Assembly (NCBI RefSeq): GCF_964204865.1
Contig: NC_135254.1
Location: forward strand, 16,931,001 to 16,995,000
Direction of reading: 5' to 3'
Length of the DNA stretch: 64,000 bases
Source of the DNA: Styela clava
Lineage: Eukaryota; Chordata; Ascidiacea; Stolidobranchia; Styelidae
Shown: positions 11,566 through 23,659 of the stretch, in pieces
Numbering within the stretch: the first letter of the stretch is position 1
Layout: every line of letters starts with the position of its first letter
The notes under the pieces: model-generated
What the model saw: only the letters and a program-made list of their open reading frames with translations
What the model was told of the DNA's origin: nothing
Databases searched by the model: none
Position numbers and translations under genes: made by a program

Positions 11566-14500
11566 CTGAATGAATGCCATAGAGTTACAGCAAATGCTGT
11601 GTGAAGGTATTGTTATATAAAACATCCCTGCAGGACTCGGTGATAAGATGAATTAAAAATATAAGTAGTAGCGTACTAGATACTTCTTCAACTATGTTTC
11701 TGAAAATTGGAATTGATTTGTTCATTAGTTGTGGAGAAAAGACCGCAACAATAAATTTTTGATGATTTGAAAATGATTTGGGTCTGGAAAGTCAATTTTT
11801 CAAATTCCACAAAGATGTGTCCACTCAATAATCATATTACTTACAATGAATTCAAGTTTGTCTAGTTCGTTCTGCAGTAGTTGCTCATATTCCTCTTTAC
11901 GTAATCCAAAAGACCATGCGTCCAATGTTAGTTCTTTATTTACATTTGGTAACAAGTTTAGTAAAATGTCTATTTCTGCTTGCGTTGTTATTCTCGGCTT
12001 CATAAAATACAGACCAAAACTGAGCAAGTCAATCTGGGATAAAAATTGTGGTTCTTTATCAACAGAATAGAAATTCAGTATACAGCAAAAAATTCTTTTG
12101 GAAACAAATTTCAAACTTCGTTATTAACCAGTTCGATATTAGCCTAATATCTGTATATGAGAATATGGAAATTTGAAAAAACAATACCTCTTTTCATGTC
12201 TGTATAGAGAATTGACAGAAAAGAAATTTTATAGTAATAGACCACAAGTACATTGAAGACAAAGATATAGACTGAGCTAGCTCCCATGAATTTATTATTT
12301 ACTTCTATAAAGACTTCTGTATGTGTATGATTATACCCAGATGTTCCAGTAATTAAGATGCTTTGAATAGAAGTTTCCCCCTAGAATATGTTACAAATGA
12401 CCAGTTCTGTGTTATGGGTGGGTATGCTGTAATTATTATGATAAACTTCATATGCCGCAACAACTACTATTCAATATGGCGTTTCTTTTATCCATTTTCA
12501 CAATCGTTTACAAACCATGGTGGGAGAGTTTCTAATTACAAATTGTACCTTTGCTTTCTTCATGCCTTCTGCAAATTTTGCAAGAGTTTTCTCTTCTAAT
12601 TCACATTGACGAACAAACAAAGTTTTCAATTTACATTTTCCAACGAGTTCCCCAATGTAATAAAGACCCCATTCTCCCATATTCCGATTTCTGCTCACGT
12701 TCAGTTTCGTAAGCTGTCGCAAAAAATCATCAAAATGGATGAAAAACAAAAACACTAATATTTCCCTCTTATGTGGGAGATTTTCACCATAACAGCGAAG
12801 AGCAGACACAACCTCTTATTTTTGCAGGGAAGAATATCACATGGATAAACACTACATGTATGTTAAAGGGAAGTGAAACAAGATATACATAGCGCTGAAA
12901 ATAAAATATTTTGAATCCATATACAAATTATTTTCACACTAATGTATTTGAGTAGTTTATTACATTTGAACCGATGTAAAATCTGAGTGAAATAAATTCT
13001 CTCTGAAATTATGATTTTATTGTAACATTCCTACTCTGTACTTCCTTGCATAACAGTTTGAATCCTAATTTTTCAAACTTCAATAAAATAAAAAGTCAAT
13101 GGGTTAGACTAAAATCATCCAATGGGGCAAAAAGAGTCTCTACTAAAGTACTAAAAAGAATCACAAAAATATTAGAATACACAAACAAAGAAGTATCATA
13201 TAAAAGTTTCCAAAACAAGTTTTTGGTGAACAAAAACAATTTCACATATAAACATCTAAAACAATTTTACCATTGGTAGGTAGGCAAGGCATACGAGAGC
13301 TATATGCAACGAAATGGGAGCATATGATATGAACTATTGTTGCTACAAAGTAAAAATCATTCACTCAGCATACAAAAAAGCAAGGTTTATATATACATTG
13401 TACTCAATTAACCCCATATACCACCCAACCCCCGTACTGTGTAGCATTGTATAACTTGAAAGAATATATTGGATATATTTTGAAAGCACTATGTTCATAT
13501 TTATTTTTTTTTGCATTACGGAAATTTGCATTACTGAAAATCAGGGTCACAACTCACAACAGCCATTTAGAAATAAAGAAGATTGATATCTGAGTGAACA
13601 CTAAAGTGACAAAAGCTACAGAGATTATAACGAATTAGTGTTGAATTGTATGTTAATAATTTCCAATTGATGTGAAACTCATAGGGAACATATTGCTTAA
13701 TCTAATTCAATTTGAATATCTGATACAATACAATATGCTCGGAGATTGTACATAGTTATACATCAGGGCTGGTAAATGAGTATAATATTTTTGTACCTTT
13801 TCAGTATTTACTGCATCTTTAAAACTTCTGATTTCCTGTGGTGATGGATCACATTCACTAACATCAAGCTCTTTCGTTTCACACATGTCAGAAATTTGTC
13901 CCAGTGCCTTGAAACCATCAACCCCTAAATTATCGTTACCACTTATGTCGATTCTGTGTAATTTTGCTGGTCCCTGTAATACATTGGGAGGTGAAAACTA
14001 GTCGAATTAAAACAGAGAAATGTAAGTAAATATCAAACGAAAACTCTCTGGTTGTCAAGATATGTCAATGATACATCCAATGAAAAAAATTTTATCAACA
14101 GGTTTTGGCCAGACAAATCTTTACAAAATAAGTGTAAAAGATGTTTAAAGCATTGGCCTAACATAGCAGGTTAAATATTTCAAGTTCAAATCATTTGCCC
14201 ATCGCCATCACATCACTCAATTAAAACAAATTGAGTAGGCCAGTGTTTTCTCAACCTATGTGTAGCGACCAAAAACTGCACCAAAACTGCAAATTTTCTT
14301 AGGTCTTTCTTTTCCACAAAAACCTAAAAGTTGCTAATATCATTTTCTTATAAATCTTATGGTACAGGGATCGCAAGAATCTACTAAAACAATTTAAAAA
14401 AAAAATTGGGTCGTTCGAAAGAGGTTGGGAACCACTGCGGTAGGCTATGCCGAGCCGGAAACATATCTCTACTTTCAATTAGTAGCTGCTTCTACAAAGC

Positions 14501-17500
14501 TTTATCAAGAGTCAAAGACATGTAAAAACGTGCTATGCATGCATGCATAAAATTATTGCAAATCCACTTATACAAATACAGAGAGAAATGGGCATCGATA
14601 AATGCACTCTACTACAATGAACCAAGATATTATTCACTCGACAACTAGTTCTATTAGATATACACATTGATTGGATCACAATTACCCTGTGGATTTAATT
14701 GTGCTCTCCTCACAATTTTTACATTTTTGATATGCCGGTATGTGCCAAAGTTTCTTGTTTATGAATACTATTATAAAAGGAGTGAAAAAATATATAGAAC
14801 ACTTACGTTTTCACCTTGTAAAGAGGCTTTTAAACTGCTCATCTGATTACTGGTCAAGTTGCAGTATCCCATGACCAGATCATTTGTTGCACAATTTCGA
14901 ATAATTTCACCCACTTGATTCAGGCAACTTACATCCATATTGCTGTTTCGACTCAAGTCGAATCTATCTATCTATATAAAAAATAAAATTTTGAGGCAAG
15001 TGTTTATACACTATAAGATATAATCTACATATTTATCCCTGCCGAGAGGAAGCCGAAAAGAAGGCTTAATCATATGGCAAACCACGGCTTCTCGTCCAGT
15101 TACCAGTTCATGTATGGGATTGATTAGCTAGATATTTGTTGTCGGAAGCATGGTCTTGATGGTGGAGGAAGCCACAACCGGCCAGTGGTAACGTGGGCCA
15201 CCCCCGTGGCGACGAGGAGTCCATCAATCCTCTCGCACCAAACTATCCCAGTGTGAAATTGGAACCTGAGAACCCACGCATCGTAATTGAAGGTGCGATG
15301 GTGAGCATATTCCTAACTAATTTGCGAGACTGAAGAGTGTAGGGTTGGTAATTAACAAGCTTAAAGCATGCGAGTTTCGGTGGCAATGCTGAAGACGGTC
15401 TGGAAAAATCAACAAAGCGTGCATACACAAATCTGGGAGTCTATAGAAAAATGTCTTCATAACGCCACATACTCGGGGGTGCCGTTGGGCTTGGTACCTT
15501 TACCCGCAAGCCCTGGGACAATTTTCGATAACCATCCGGGTTCCTCGCTAGGCAGCATACAACACAGGTCAGCAACCTTTAGCATTAAAAGAGCCATCTG
15601 CATCATTTCAGTCAAACTCAAACATACTCGGAGCAGCAACATCATATCAAAACTCTCGGAAAACCAGTCATGATGCAATTTTCTAGTTCCTACAAAGAAG
15701 AAGCCGAATAAATCATAAATGATACAATAATGCAGTTTACGTTGAAATGAAAAGAACTTGGAAATGGAGGAGCCAATAAACTCATTGAAACTGTTTTGAT
15801 AGCAAACGTGGTTGGTAACCGCACATGAGGCTGTAGTTGCCCAGATTAGTGGACCATGTTATATACCATTGGTTCTCAAACTGGGGTCCGCGGGCCATTA
15901 GGAGTCCGCGAAGCGGTTTTAGGAGGGCCGCGAGACAACTTTAACCTTGGCACAGAAGCACTTTGATTTGGAGTAAAATTTTGGCATGCTTTTACAGTGT
16001 TTCTCCAAAGCACGACACGCTCCACCGAAGACATTATTACGTATAACAAACGTTGGTGAACGTGTCAAGTACCGTAAATCAGAGCGTATTGTTTATGGAA
16101 GGCGTATGCGGCTGGTTGTAAATTTCACGAGGTAATTTAATTGCTTGATATACCACGTTGCTATTTGCTTCCATTTATTTAGTGGGCCGCGAGTAATCAG
16201 CAAAATTGAAAGAGGACCGTTATGCATAATTTTTCAAAAAGTTTGAGAACCACTGTTATATACCATCTTCTCAAATAGTATGAAAAACAAAATCTATCCT
16301 CATTATCAAAATTCAATCCTCACCGCCCACTGGCCGAGAGATAATTTAAGTTCTGCAAGCTTTTCTTTCGTCAATGAGCAAGATGTAACAGCAAGAGTAT
16401 TTGCTTTGAAGGTTTCAGTGATTTCGCCAATTTTTTTCCATCCATTTGGTTGTATATCTGGTGTCAGAAACACGTTTACCATCTGGATCTGTTAACAATA
16501 CATTTATATTATCATATATATTACAAAAATAAATAAATATTACATTAAAGGTAATACACAAAATGAATGATTCTGTATAGGATGATCAGACTAAGTCAGC
16601 GTTCATTCGTGATAATCTGCATAAGCTGAAATATTCTCTATAACATACTAAATACAAAAGATAATGCTCAAATATTAACACATCAGTTTTTTCACTTTGG
16701 TACCTGTAGCACAGAGTTCATCAGATGAGCAATACTAAATAAAAAAGTACTTTTTCTGGAATAACAGAAATAAAGAAGCAAAATTTTAGTAAAAATATTG
16801 GGTCGCAAATGATTAAAACTAAATAAAATAACAAGTAAAAGTAATGGCCTTTTTTAACGACTTTTTTCCATCTTCAAGTGCAAAACATTAAAATTGATAG
16901 GCATATTAGTTGCGTTGTGGCGCTTATCAAAACGAAACATTCGTGTCCAATAAATATAAAACAAACCTCTTGTTCCGGAATAGCTTGCATAATTTGTTCA
17001 AGTTGATTCTCAGTTAACTCACATTCAGATATTTTGAACTCTCCTATTTTGATACATTGGTTCAATAACTGGCAAAGGTTTGTTAAAACCGAATTTCTTT
17101 CATATTCTGTTAAACTTACGTTGACACTGTCCTGTAAAATACCGGTTACATATTTTAATTGCTACTCCAAAATCAATGCTATGTATATGCTCGTTTTACC
17201 GCCCGATCTTGATTAAGGGCCCGTTTGAATAGCTGCCCGTGTGAACAGATTACAGAACATAAAAATAAATAAGGGCCGGTGCTCGAATACCCGCCCGATG
17301 TAAAAGCTGATCTTTCAGTGGTAGAGAACAATAAGAAATAAGCGCTTTTGTCACAACGCTGTTGAATTTTAAGCGCTGGTAGATAACACTCAGGCCTTAG
17401 GTGTCCAAAAGTCAAAATTTTTGTTATTCTAATTCATTCTATTTCGTTATATAATTTTACTTTAAAAATACCAAGCGCCCGTGCTTGAATAAGGGCCGGT

Positions 17501-20500
17501 TTGAATAAGGGTCCGGTTAGTGAGTTTGGTTAGCCATCCCGGGCTACAAAACAAGCAAATATGGTATTTATAAGAGCTTTGGGAGTATGCATGTAAATTT
17601 GCCAAGTAATTGTGATTGATTTAGAAGTAGAGGCTGCATTATGGAATGTTGCCAGTACACACAGTGACTTGATGGTGGAGGAAGCTGTGATCACCGACCA
17701 GTGGTTTATGTGAAATACCCTATACGGCGGAATAAAGTCCCGCAATCCTTTTGCACATAATTATCCTCCACAAGATTTGAACCCACACACAGTGATCAGA
17801 GGTGCGATGGCAAGCGTTTACTGTAATGGAACACCTTTGTTGTATTAACCAGCATAAAATTTTAGAAATGTCGGATATAATAATTGTTCTCTATTCTGGG
17901 TGATAATTATGCTCAGAATGGTAGTTCAAATAGCAAACCTGGGAACTCTTCACATATAATTTACCTCTTATGAAGGCCAAAAATTAAAAAATTTAAATTA
18001 TTTCTTTTAAATTAATTTTTGATGTTTTGAGTTAATACCCCTACCCTTGTATTTGCTTCGATAATCAATTCTTCTAATGTTCGAAAGTAATGTTGTGTGT
18101 TGTAGTCGCTGAAATCAAGTATTTTCTGGTCTTGTAGCATGGTTTTAATTTGCTGTTCTTCTGTAGCACCTTGAACTGTTACATCATAGACATCTAAAGC
18201 AGCATTCTGTTAAAATATAAATATTTATAAGTAAAGTTTCAGTAATTTGTACTACGAGTTTTAGAGGAAAATTTGGTAATACCTTCGCAGTCTTTTCATC
18301 AAAATCTAATATGTCACTTTGTCTGAAACCACACTGCCAATAATTCAATCCTTGGCCACGAATGCAGATTTTGTGCAAGTAATACATGCTGTTTTTAAGA
18401 AGACTGCGATTGAAGCACACGTCAAACACTGTAATCTAAAAAAGCAATCAAAAGTATTAACGAGAAGATATAAGAGTGATATGGCACGACAGTATTTATC
18501 ATATATATTATTTGATATTGCTTCAAGTAGTTACAATGGTCAGAACTATCTCTCTATAAAGTAAAGTATTATAATGAACTATGTGTGTGGGACAATACAA
18601 ACCTAGAATTACCCATCCAAATAGATAATGGCATATACCGTAATTATAGAAGTTTGTCATTGACAAAAATTCAAACCAAAAATAAGCAAGAATATTATTT
18701 TGAATTGAAGATTTGTTTGAATTGCAAACCAGTCAAACTGATTTTAACTCAGATACTGTTCTCTTTTTATACAATGCTTTTTCATGCGATCCCTCCGAAC
18801 AATGCTCTATACAATCTACTATTCTTTGGAAAAAACTGAATATTACCAGTTTGGAATTGCCCAACCAATTTACACCCTGGGTGAGGTGGGGGGAAGGGAT
18901 TGAGCCTGAGACGTGTAATCTTCGATGCCAACACCCTTTTATGTTCAACGCTTTATTCACTAGGCCAGCGATTCCCAAACTTTTTTTTCATGTGGCGCCA
19001 AATTATCAGGGGGAATAACTCGCAGAGCACTTACATGAAAAAATATGGTGCTCTTCAATAAATCTTAATAATATCTTTTGGGAACCACTGCACTTGGCCA
19101 TCGTGTTGCCAAATTTTGAAAGCATATAACATGCAACTACATTCAACATTTTTATTACAAAAAAGTTTACCTCTACATCTGAATCTCCAAGTTCATCTGA
19201 TAAAACTTTGAGGTCATAAGTATTCAATTGACAATTGTCCAGCGCCATTATACTGAGTCGATCACAATGATAGGTAACACTTCCCAATGCATGAAGATCA
19301 CTTGTTGTGAGCGGAATTCCAGATAAGTAGATTTTTTTAATATTTGTCTTAGCCAACTGCACAATTCTTTCGTCAGCTCCACACTCACAAAGACAGATCA
19401 AAATGTTGAGCATTCTCATTGGTGGAATATTTCCACCATTCAAATCCTTACGTAGAGAATCCAGCAAATACTCTTGCTTTGTTTCAATGATATAGTCATC
19501 TTAATAATAAGTATTGAATATGCTAACGAAAATCACACCTTCAGACTTTTGGTTAGATTAAAATGCTCTTAGGTCACCAACAAAATAAATGGAAGTCAAC
19601 CATTTCAAAGTACTATAATGAATCTCAATTAAGAATTTGGCTGAATCGGGTTATAAATTTAACCTTATTGACATCAAAATACTCCAATGGAAAATACGTT
19701 ACCTGTCTCTATAAATGTTATATATTTTGTATACATCAGTTATTGAGACAAAAATCACCTCTGTACACTCTCTTGATAAAGGGAAGCTTATAGAAATCTT
19801 GCCAATTTTACAAAATATGTATTCTCACCTCTATAGCGATTCTTGAGAAAACTCATTTTTGCTGTACTTTTGTTAAACAGTAACCCACATAACATTTGTC
19901 GAACAACCCCATATTTGGAAGTGTGGATCTGTTTGTCAATCAGTTCTTTGTACTGCAACAAATTAAGATTAGCCATTTCACATGCCGCAAGGAGTTCTTG
20001 AATGGTCTGATGAACAAAGAAAAATGAATAATCCTCTTCCAATAAATTCTGATCACACACAATGTTTTTGTCTGGAGTCGGAACGCTGATGACAAGATCT
20101 TTGATATCATCAATATCTAAATCATGTTTCTCGAAATCATACCTAGTGAAAACCACTATTCCTCTTTCCATGCCATCAAGAGAAAGTGCCATAAGATTTT
20201 GCATTATTTTGTCGACATCCTTTCTAACCTTGAGGTGTTTAGATCGTATATGATTTTTTAGTATTGTCATAATGAGCCCTGAAAGATTTTCAGGTATATC
20301 TTCTCCATTGATGTACAAGATAATAACAAATATTAGAAATAACGGTGTCGAGCAAAGAAGCATCAGTTTGAGTGATTTTTTCAACATAGATTCCAAAATG
20401 ATACCTCCTTTATCTTTACCAATGTCTTTCACCAGTGATATAATAGAATTTCGTGAAAGACCTCTAAGAGCAATTGTTGAATCTGGCCTTATTTCTTTGG

Positions 20501-21938
20501 GTAATCTGTTTATGCCGTATTCTCTGGATGCCAACAATATTTTGCAGTAGGGAAATAGATTTCCACATAGAATATTGTAGATAATAACTGGTACAGGAGC
20601 TTTATCATCATAGTTAATCATATTGTGATGCATATCCTCACTCAGCACCCAAGGGGCAGTATCCAAACCATCTAATACCAAAAATGATTTCTTCTGATTT
20701 TCAGGATTCTTGAGCCATTCAAATCCATATTTGACGGCTTCGCCGCTAGCCACATTGAATATAGCATAAAGTAATTCTTTTGGAGTATACTTTCCATTTT
20801 TTAAAGACCAATCTTTAATATTGATAACATGGATAAATTTCACTTCTTTCATCAATTCAATTTTACCCTCCAATACTAAAAGACAATAACGTTTGAGAAG
20901 CGTTGTTTTCCCACTTCCTGCCCCACCAACAAAAACAATATATCTTCCATTGGAATGTACAGTTTCAAGATGAACAGAGATTTCTTTTTTCTTTTCTTTT
21001 GCTGCGAGTCTACCTCTTTCATTTATGACTGAATATTCGACTTCATCCAATGCGCAGCCCCCACGAAAGAAATTAGTTTTGAATAATTCTGGGGCAACTT
21101 CATTAATTTGCTCCTGGAATTCATTTCCATACCCTTTCATAATGGATGGTTTGGCAAGCCATCGAGATCTTGCATTCACGCCATCAATGAACTCTTTCTC
21201 CAATGTTTCTAGAGTGAGAAGTATTATTAAAATTTATAGAAATTTGTTGGTGACAAATATGACGAAAAATAACGAAGCTTGAAGTGTGCTTAAAGTGAAA
21301 AAGACCTCGATCCATTGATATAACGGAGTGGGTGGGAAGTATGAGACAAGTGAGTCCATGTTATAACTTGATTTATAAAGCTGTGAGAATGCAATTCAGT
21401 CAGCGGTTCCCCATACTTTCAAAACTGAGTTTTTGCAACACATATCACGTCCATTAAATAAATTTAGACAAGCTTTATAATACACAGACATTCATTAAGC
21501 TACCTATGCAATACAGGAGGTCATTTTTGAGAACATGAATGATTGCAACAGCCAGTTTTATTTCTATATCTCATTGTTTATTTTTATTATCGATATTTAT
21601 CTATTATTTGATTGTCGAGTTCTGAATACGGTTAGATAAAAGTAATTTTTAGGCAAGTGGATTGTATTTTTGACACACTGAAAAGTATTTTGCAATGCAC
21701 AATATTCAAGATTATGGCTGTTGGTTACCGTATTTTGTACAACAAAAAGTGTTTCTTTTATGCTCTATTTAGTTTCAATCAGACCTTATCGGCAGAATAA
21801 ATCCTTCAATTGCATGATAAAAAAAGGATAATATTGTACCTCTTCGTTCTTTACTAGGTCGACCATCTGGAAGAACAAAGTTTGCTACGTCTATGTTAGC
21901 ATGCTCAAAATGATTAGCGACTCCCACCAGGCCTTGCC
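11377..21938 (-). CDS. NLR protein: NACHT, leucine-rich repeats, C-terminal transmembrane segment (5' end missing)
   Basis: Twelve exons join in one frame (minus strand, in order): 21938-21840, 21208-19829, 19499-19171, 18435-18283, 18206-18045, 17131-16967, 16488-16324, 14971-14807, 13973-13797, 12713-12549, 12033-11845 and 11565-11377. They give about 1,111 residues. The first two traced exons give a short N-terminal stretch and a NACHT NTPase; exon 3 is the helical region after NACHT (QLAKTNIKKIYLSG). The following exons are leucine-rich repeats; four are exactly 165 bp, all start and end in phase 0, and each holds about two repeats (for example RIDISGNDNLGVDGFKALG). The last exon adds a hydrophobic segment and a stop. 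NLRs sense intracellular microbial or stress signals by NACHT oligomerisation. The first exon and any effector domain (death, CARD or similar) were not found. Confidence 0.85.
13046..13279 (+). other. Open frame in an NLR intron, not recognised
   Basis: A 77-codon lysine- and asparagine-rich frame antisense to the intron between LRR exons 13797-13973 and 12549-12713. A-rich DNA produces such frames by chance. No motif or splice context supports it. Confidence 0.15.
14241..14437. mobile_element. hAT-type MITE in an NLR intron
   Basis: A 197-bp element with ends CAGTGTTTTCTCAACC and, on the other strand, CAGTGGTTCCCAACCT. The flanks GAGTAGGC (14233-14240) and CGGTAGGC (14438-14445) agree at six of eight bases. 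Confidence 0.72.
15020..15330 (-). mobile_element. tRNA-SINE copy in an NLR intron
   Basis: Matches the family seen at 23748-24113: acatatttatccctg, then aggcttaatcatatggc, cttgatggtggaggaagcc, and a degraded head near 15270-15310. The head is on the high-coordinate side, so the copy is on the minus strand. Its B box is degraded (gaaattggaacctgag). Confidence 0.75.
15867..16255. mobile_element. hAT-type MITE in an NLR intron
   Basis: A 389-bp element with ends CATTGGTTCTCAAACTGGGG and, on the other strand, CAGTGGTTCTCAAACTTTTT. Perfect 8-bp duplications TTATATAC lie at 15859-15866 and 16256-16263. The interior has the gggccgcgag blocks common in this group. Confidence 0.88.
17199..17522. repeat. 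Repeat built on gaataagggccgg units
   Basis: Variants of ttgaataagggccggt and cgcccgtgcttgaata recur at about 17200-17250, 17270-17300 and 17475-17520 and flank a 200-bp AT-rich core. It is probably an interspersed element with subterminal repeats. It lies in the NLR intron next to exon 17131-16967. Confidence 0.5.
17655..17830 (-). mobile_element. tRNA-SINE partial copy in an NLR intron
   Basis: The head half of the same SINE: gacttgatggtggaggaagc, then a B-box complement agatttgaaccca and gcgatggcaagcg. It is truncated at the tail side and on the minus strand. Confidence 0.7.
18966..19090. mobile_element. Short hAT-type MITE in an NLR intron
   Basis: A 125-bp element with ends CAGCGATTCCCAAAC and, on the other strand, CAGTGGTTCCCAAA. 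The flanks CACTAGGC (18958-18965) and CACTTGGC (19091-19098) differ at one base. Confidence 0.8.
19829..21208 (-). CDS. NACHT exon of the NLR gene
   Basis: A single 1,380-bp exon carries the whole NTPase module. The P-loop GGAGSGKTTLLK lies about 93-104 residues in. Walker B is FLVLDGLD (about 174-181) and LLASREYG is the sensor-like strand. The winged-helix region follows, ending in FFFVHQTIQELLAACEMA, the usual helical tail. A hydrophobic stretch, LLCSTPLFLIFVIILY, occupies the place where NACHT proteins carry a P-x-L-x-x hydrophobic helix. The exon begins after CTCTAG at 21209-21214 and joins the 21840-21938 exon as ...KERR-ETLEKEF. It ends before GTGAGA and joins the next exon as ...KNRYR-DDYII. 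There is no ATG in frame near its start, so it is an internal exon. Walker motifs are intact. Confidence 0.9.
21840..21938 (-). CDS. First traced exon of the NLR gene (upstream of NACHT)
   Basis: A 99-bp exon with acceptor ttttttgtcag and donor GTACAA. It encodes about 33 residues (GLVGVANHFEHANIDV..., ...LPDGRPSKERR) and joins the NACHT exon with matching phase. No known domain is recognised. An in-frame ATG exists upstream at 22044, but the intervening residues are encoded by the polypyrimidine tract, so an unspliced start there is unlikely. Confidence 0.6.
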
Positions 21939-22479
21939 CTGACAAAAAAAGAAGCAGGATTACCACCAAACTATATCTGTATATATACCCTGTATACAGA
22001 GAAAGATTACCGGTACTGTACATCAAAATGTTGCCATAATGCATAATGCAGTAATGTTATTAAAGCTTTTTGTCAGTCCTAAAACATTCAAACTTGGCTA
22101 TATACTGCTATAAATACAAACTGACCGATGGATATGTTAAAGATATAAAACTTTTTGCTAAGCATTTTCATTCTTGACACTAAATTTAATATGATAGTCC
22201 AGTACCGGTAGTCCAAATAGCATGATTTAAATCTTCACCTGGGGGTTCACCGGCACCTTCGGTGTGATTCATGATTTAAACTCAGATATGACAGTATCAA
22301 ATTGCTGTATTGATCAGAGCTGAAGGCAAATGCACATGAAAATGGCAATGTCAATTTGTTGATCACATTACTAGCTGGGATACTTACAAGTTAAAACTTA
22401 GAAAACCACTTAACAGAGAGAATTAATACATAATAATTCAAGTTGTCACATTATTTTAATAGCACAAGTACCGGTATCG
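21939..22479. other. Upstream of the traced NLR exons, nothing recognised
   Basis: This should be intron or 5' flank of the NLR gene. I could not find a first exon with an ATG and a donor of matching phase here or further upstream. Confidence 0.4.
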
Positions 22480-22862
22480 GGTCGCATGTAGTTTCGTACC
22501 TAACGTACATCTAGTAGGCGACTAGGCGTAGTCAGTTCTTTATCGTCGGTGCGGATGCCATTTTGGGCGATCGTAGTATGTATGTATGTTTATTCGTCTT
22601 CGTAAAAGCAATATAAAAGAGTACCGGTAAGTAATTATAAATACTGAAGACGGGATGTATGCACAAGACCATATTGGCCTAAAACACAAATGCGCGGCAT
22701 ACACCCTTAGTAGTATTTGGCAAGCTCTATGACGTGATTGTGACGTCGTAGTGACGTAATTTTTGGATGGCGTAGTCAGGCGAAGGTTAGGATTGGCATG
22801 TCAAAAAATTGTTACGCTACCCCTACTAGAAGTACGTTAGGTACGAAACTACACGAGACCCC
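22480..22862. mobile_element. 383-bp MITE with about 40-bp inverted ends
   Basis: The left end reads TGTAGTTTCGTACCTAACGT..TCTAGTAGG; the right end is its inverse, ending acgagaccc. The interior includes tcagttctttatcgtcgg and tgacgtcgtagtgacgtaa. A second copy lies at 23660-24297. Flanks share caagta..tc, but the left flank carries an extra ccggta, so the target duplication is uncertain. Confidence 0.7.
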
Positions 22863-22869
22863 AAGTATC

Positions 22870-23420
22870 AGATTCAGAGATTTATTTTCGTCATGCAAAA
22901 ACAATGCGCGATATCGAAAATGAATAAATAATATAATGTGAAAAAATGACAAACAGATATCGGCTTGTTGCAGTTGACGCGGGGTCGCGAAAAGACTCGG
23001 ATAGTCATCTAGTCAGCGACACCTTGCAGCTGAAATTAAGCAGGAAATATAGCATACAGGACACTCAATATTACACATTAACTTAATTGGAAACGATCAT
23101 ACAGAAATGGAAGGACAAAAAAATAAATGAAACTCAATAATACACATTGGCTTAATACACAATCGTCCAAAAAAGGAAAAACAAAAGAATTCGAGTAACT
23201 ACGGGAAGCCACAGACACCGTGGAATATCAAACCTTTACTCAATTAAATACAGTCATATAAAAAAAAAAGAATATAAAAAAGCAACAAAAAATTCGAAAT
23301 AAACCACTGGGTGCCACAATGAAGTTGAAATGAAAAGAATACTTTAAATTTAAACACAATACAGAGAAAGAACCTCAACAAATCGAAAATACACCACGGA
23401 AGTCACGACGTATCCATGTT
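22870..23420 (-). mobile_element. LINE 3' end fragment, non-coding
   Basis: It begins agagatttattttcgtcatgc, the same kind of 3' terminus seen at 28541 and 57012. It also shares the gcagcgacacc block with the 3' UTR next to the LINE at 59-61 kb. Orientation is minus. No coding part remains. Confidence 0.5.
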
Positions 23421-23659
23421 TAATTTCGAACAAGTGATTTTTTAGCAATGCAATTACAGAAATACCTACTGGATTATGCAATGCATACACATTGCTTGCT
23501 AATATTTTCTTACAACGTTAAATGGATACCGGTAGTTTACATCCTTATCTGTTTACTTTTTGTGTTGTCTATGTCAGAGAACTGACGAGTACCAAAAACA
23601 ATTTTTTCACGTGCAATCCTAACCCTCACGTGACCACACCATCCAAAAATGACGATCGC

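Noticed and set aside
15457..15678. Overlapping frames on both strands near 15.4-15.7 kb
   Set aside because: No LRR pattern and no matching splice phase. The LRR exons on either side (16324 and 14971) join in frame without it.
21775..22044. Unspliced start of the NLR protein at the ATG at 22044, giving a hydrophobic N-terminus
   Set aside because: The hydrophobic residues come from the T-rich polypyrimidine tract of a good acceptor, so this is very probably intron.
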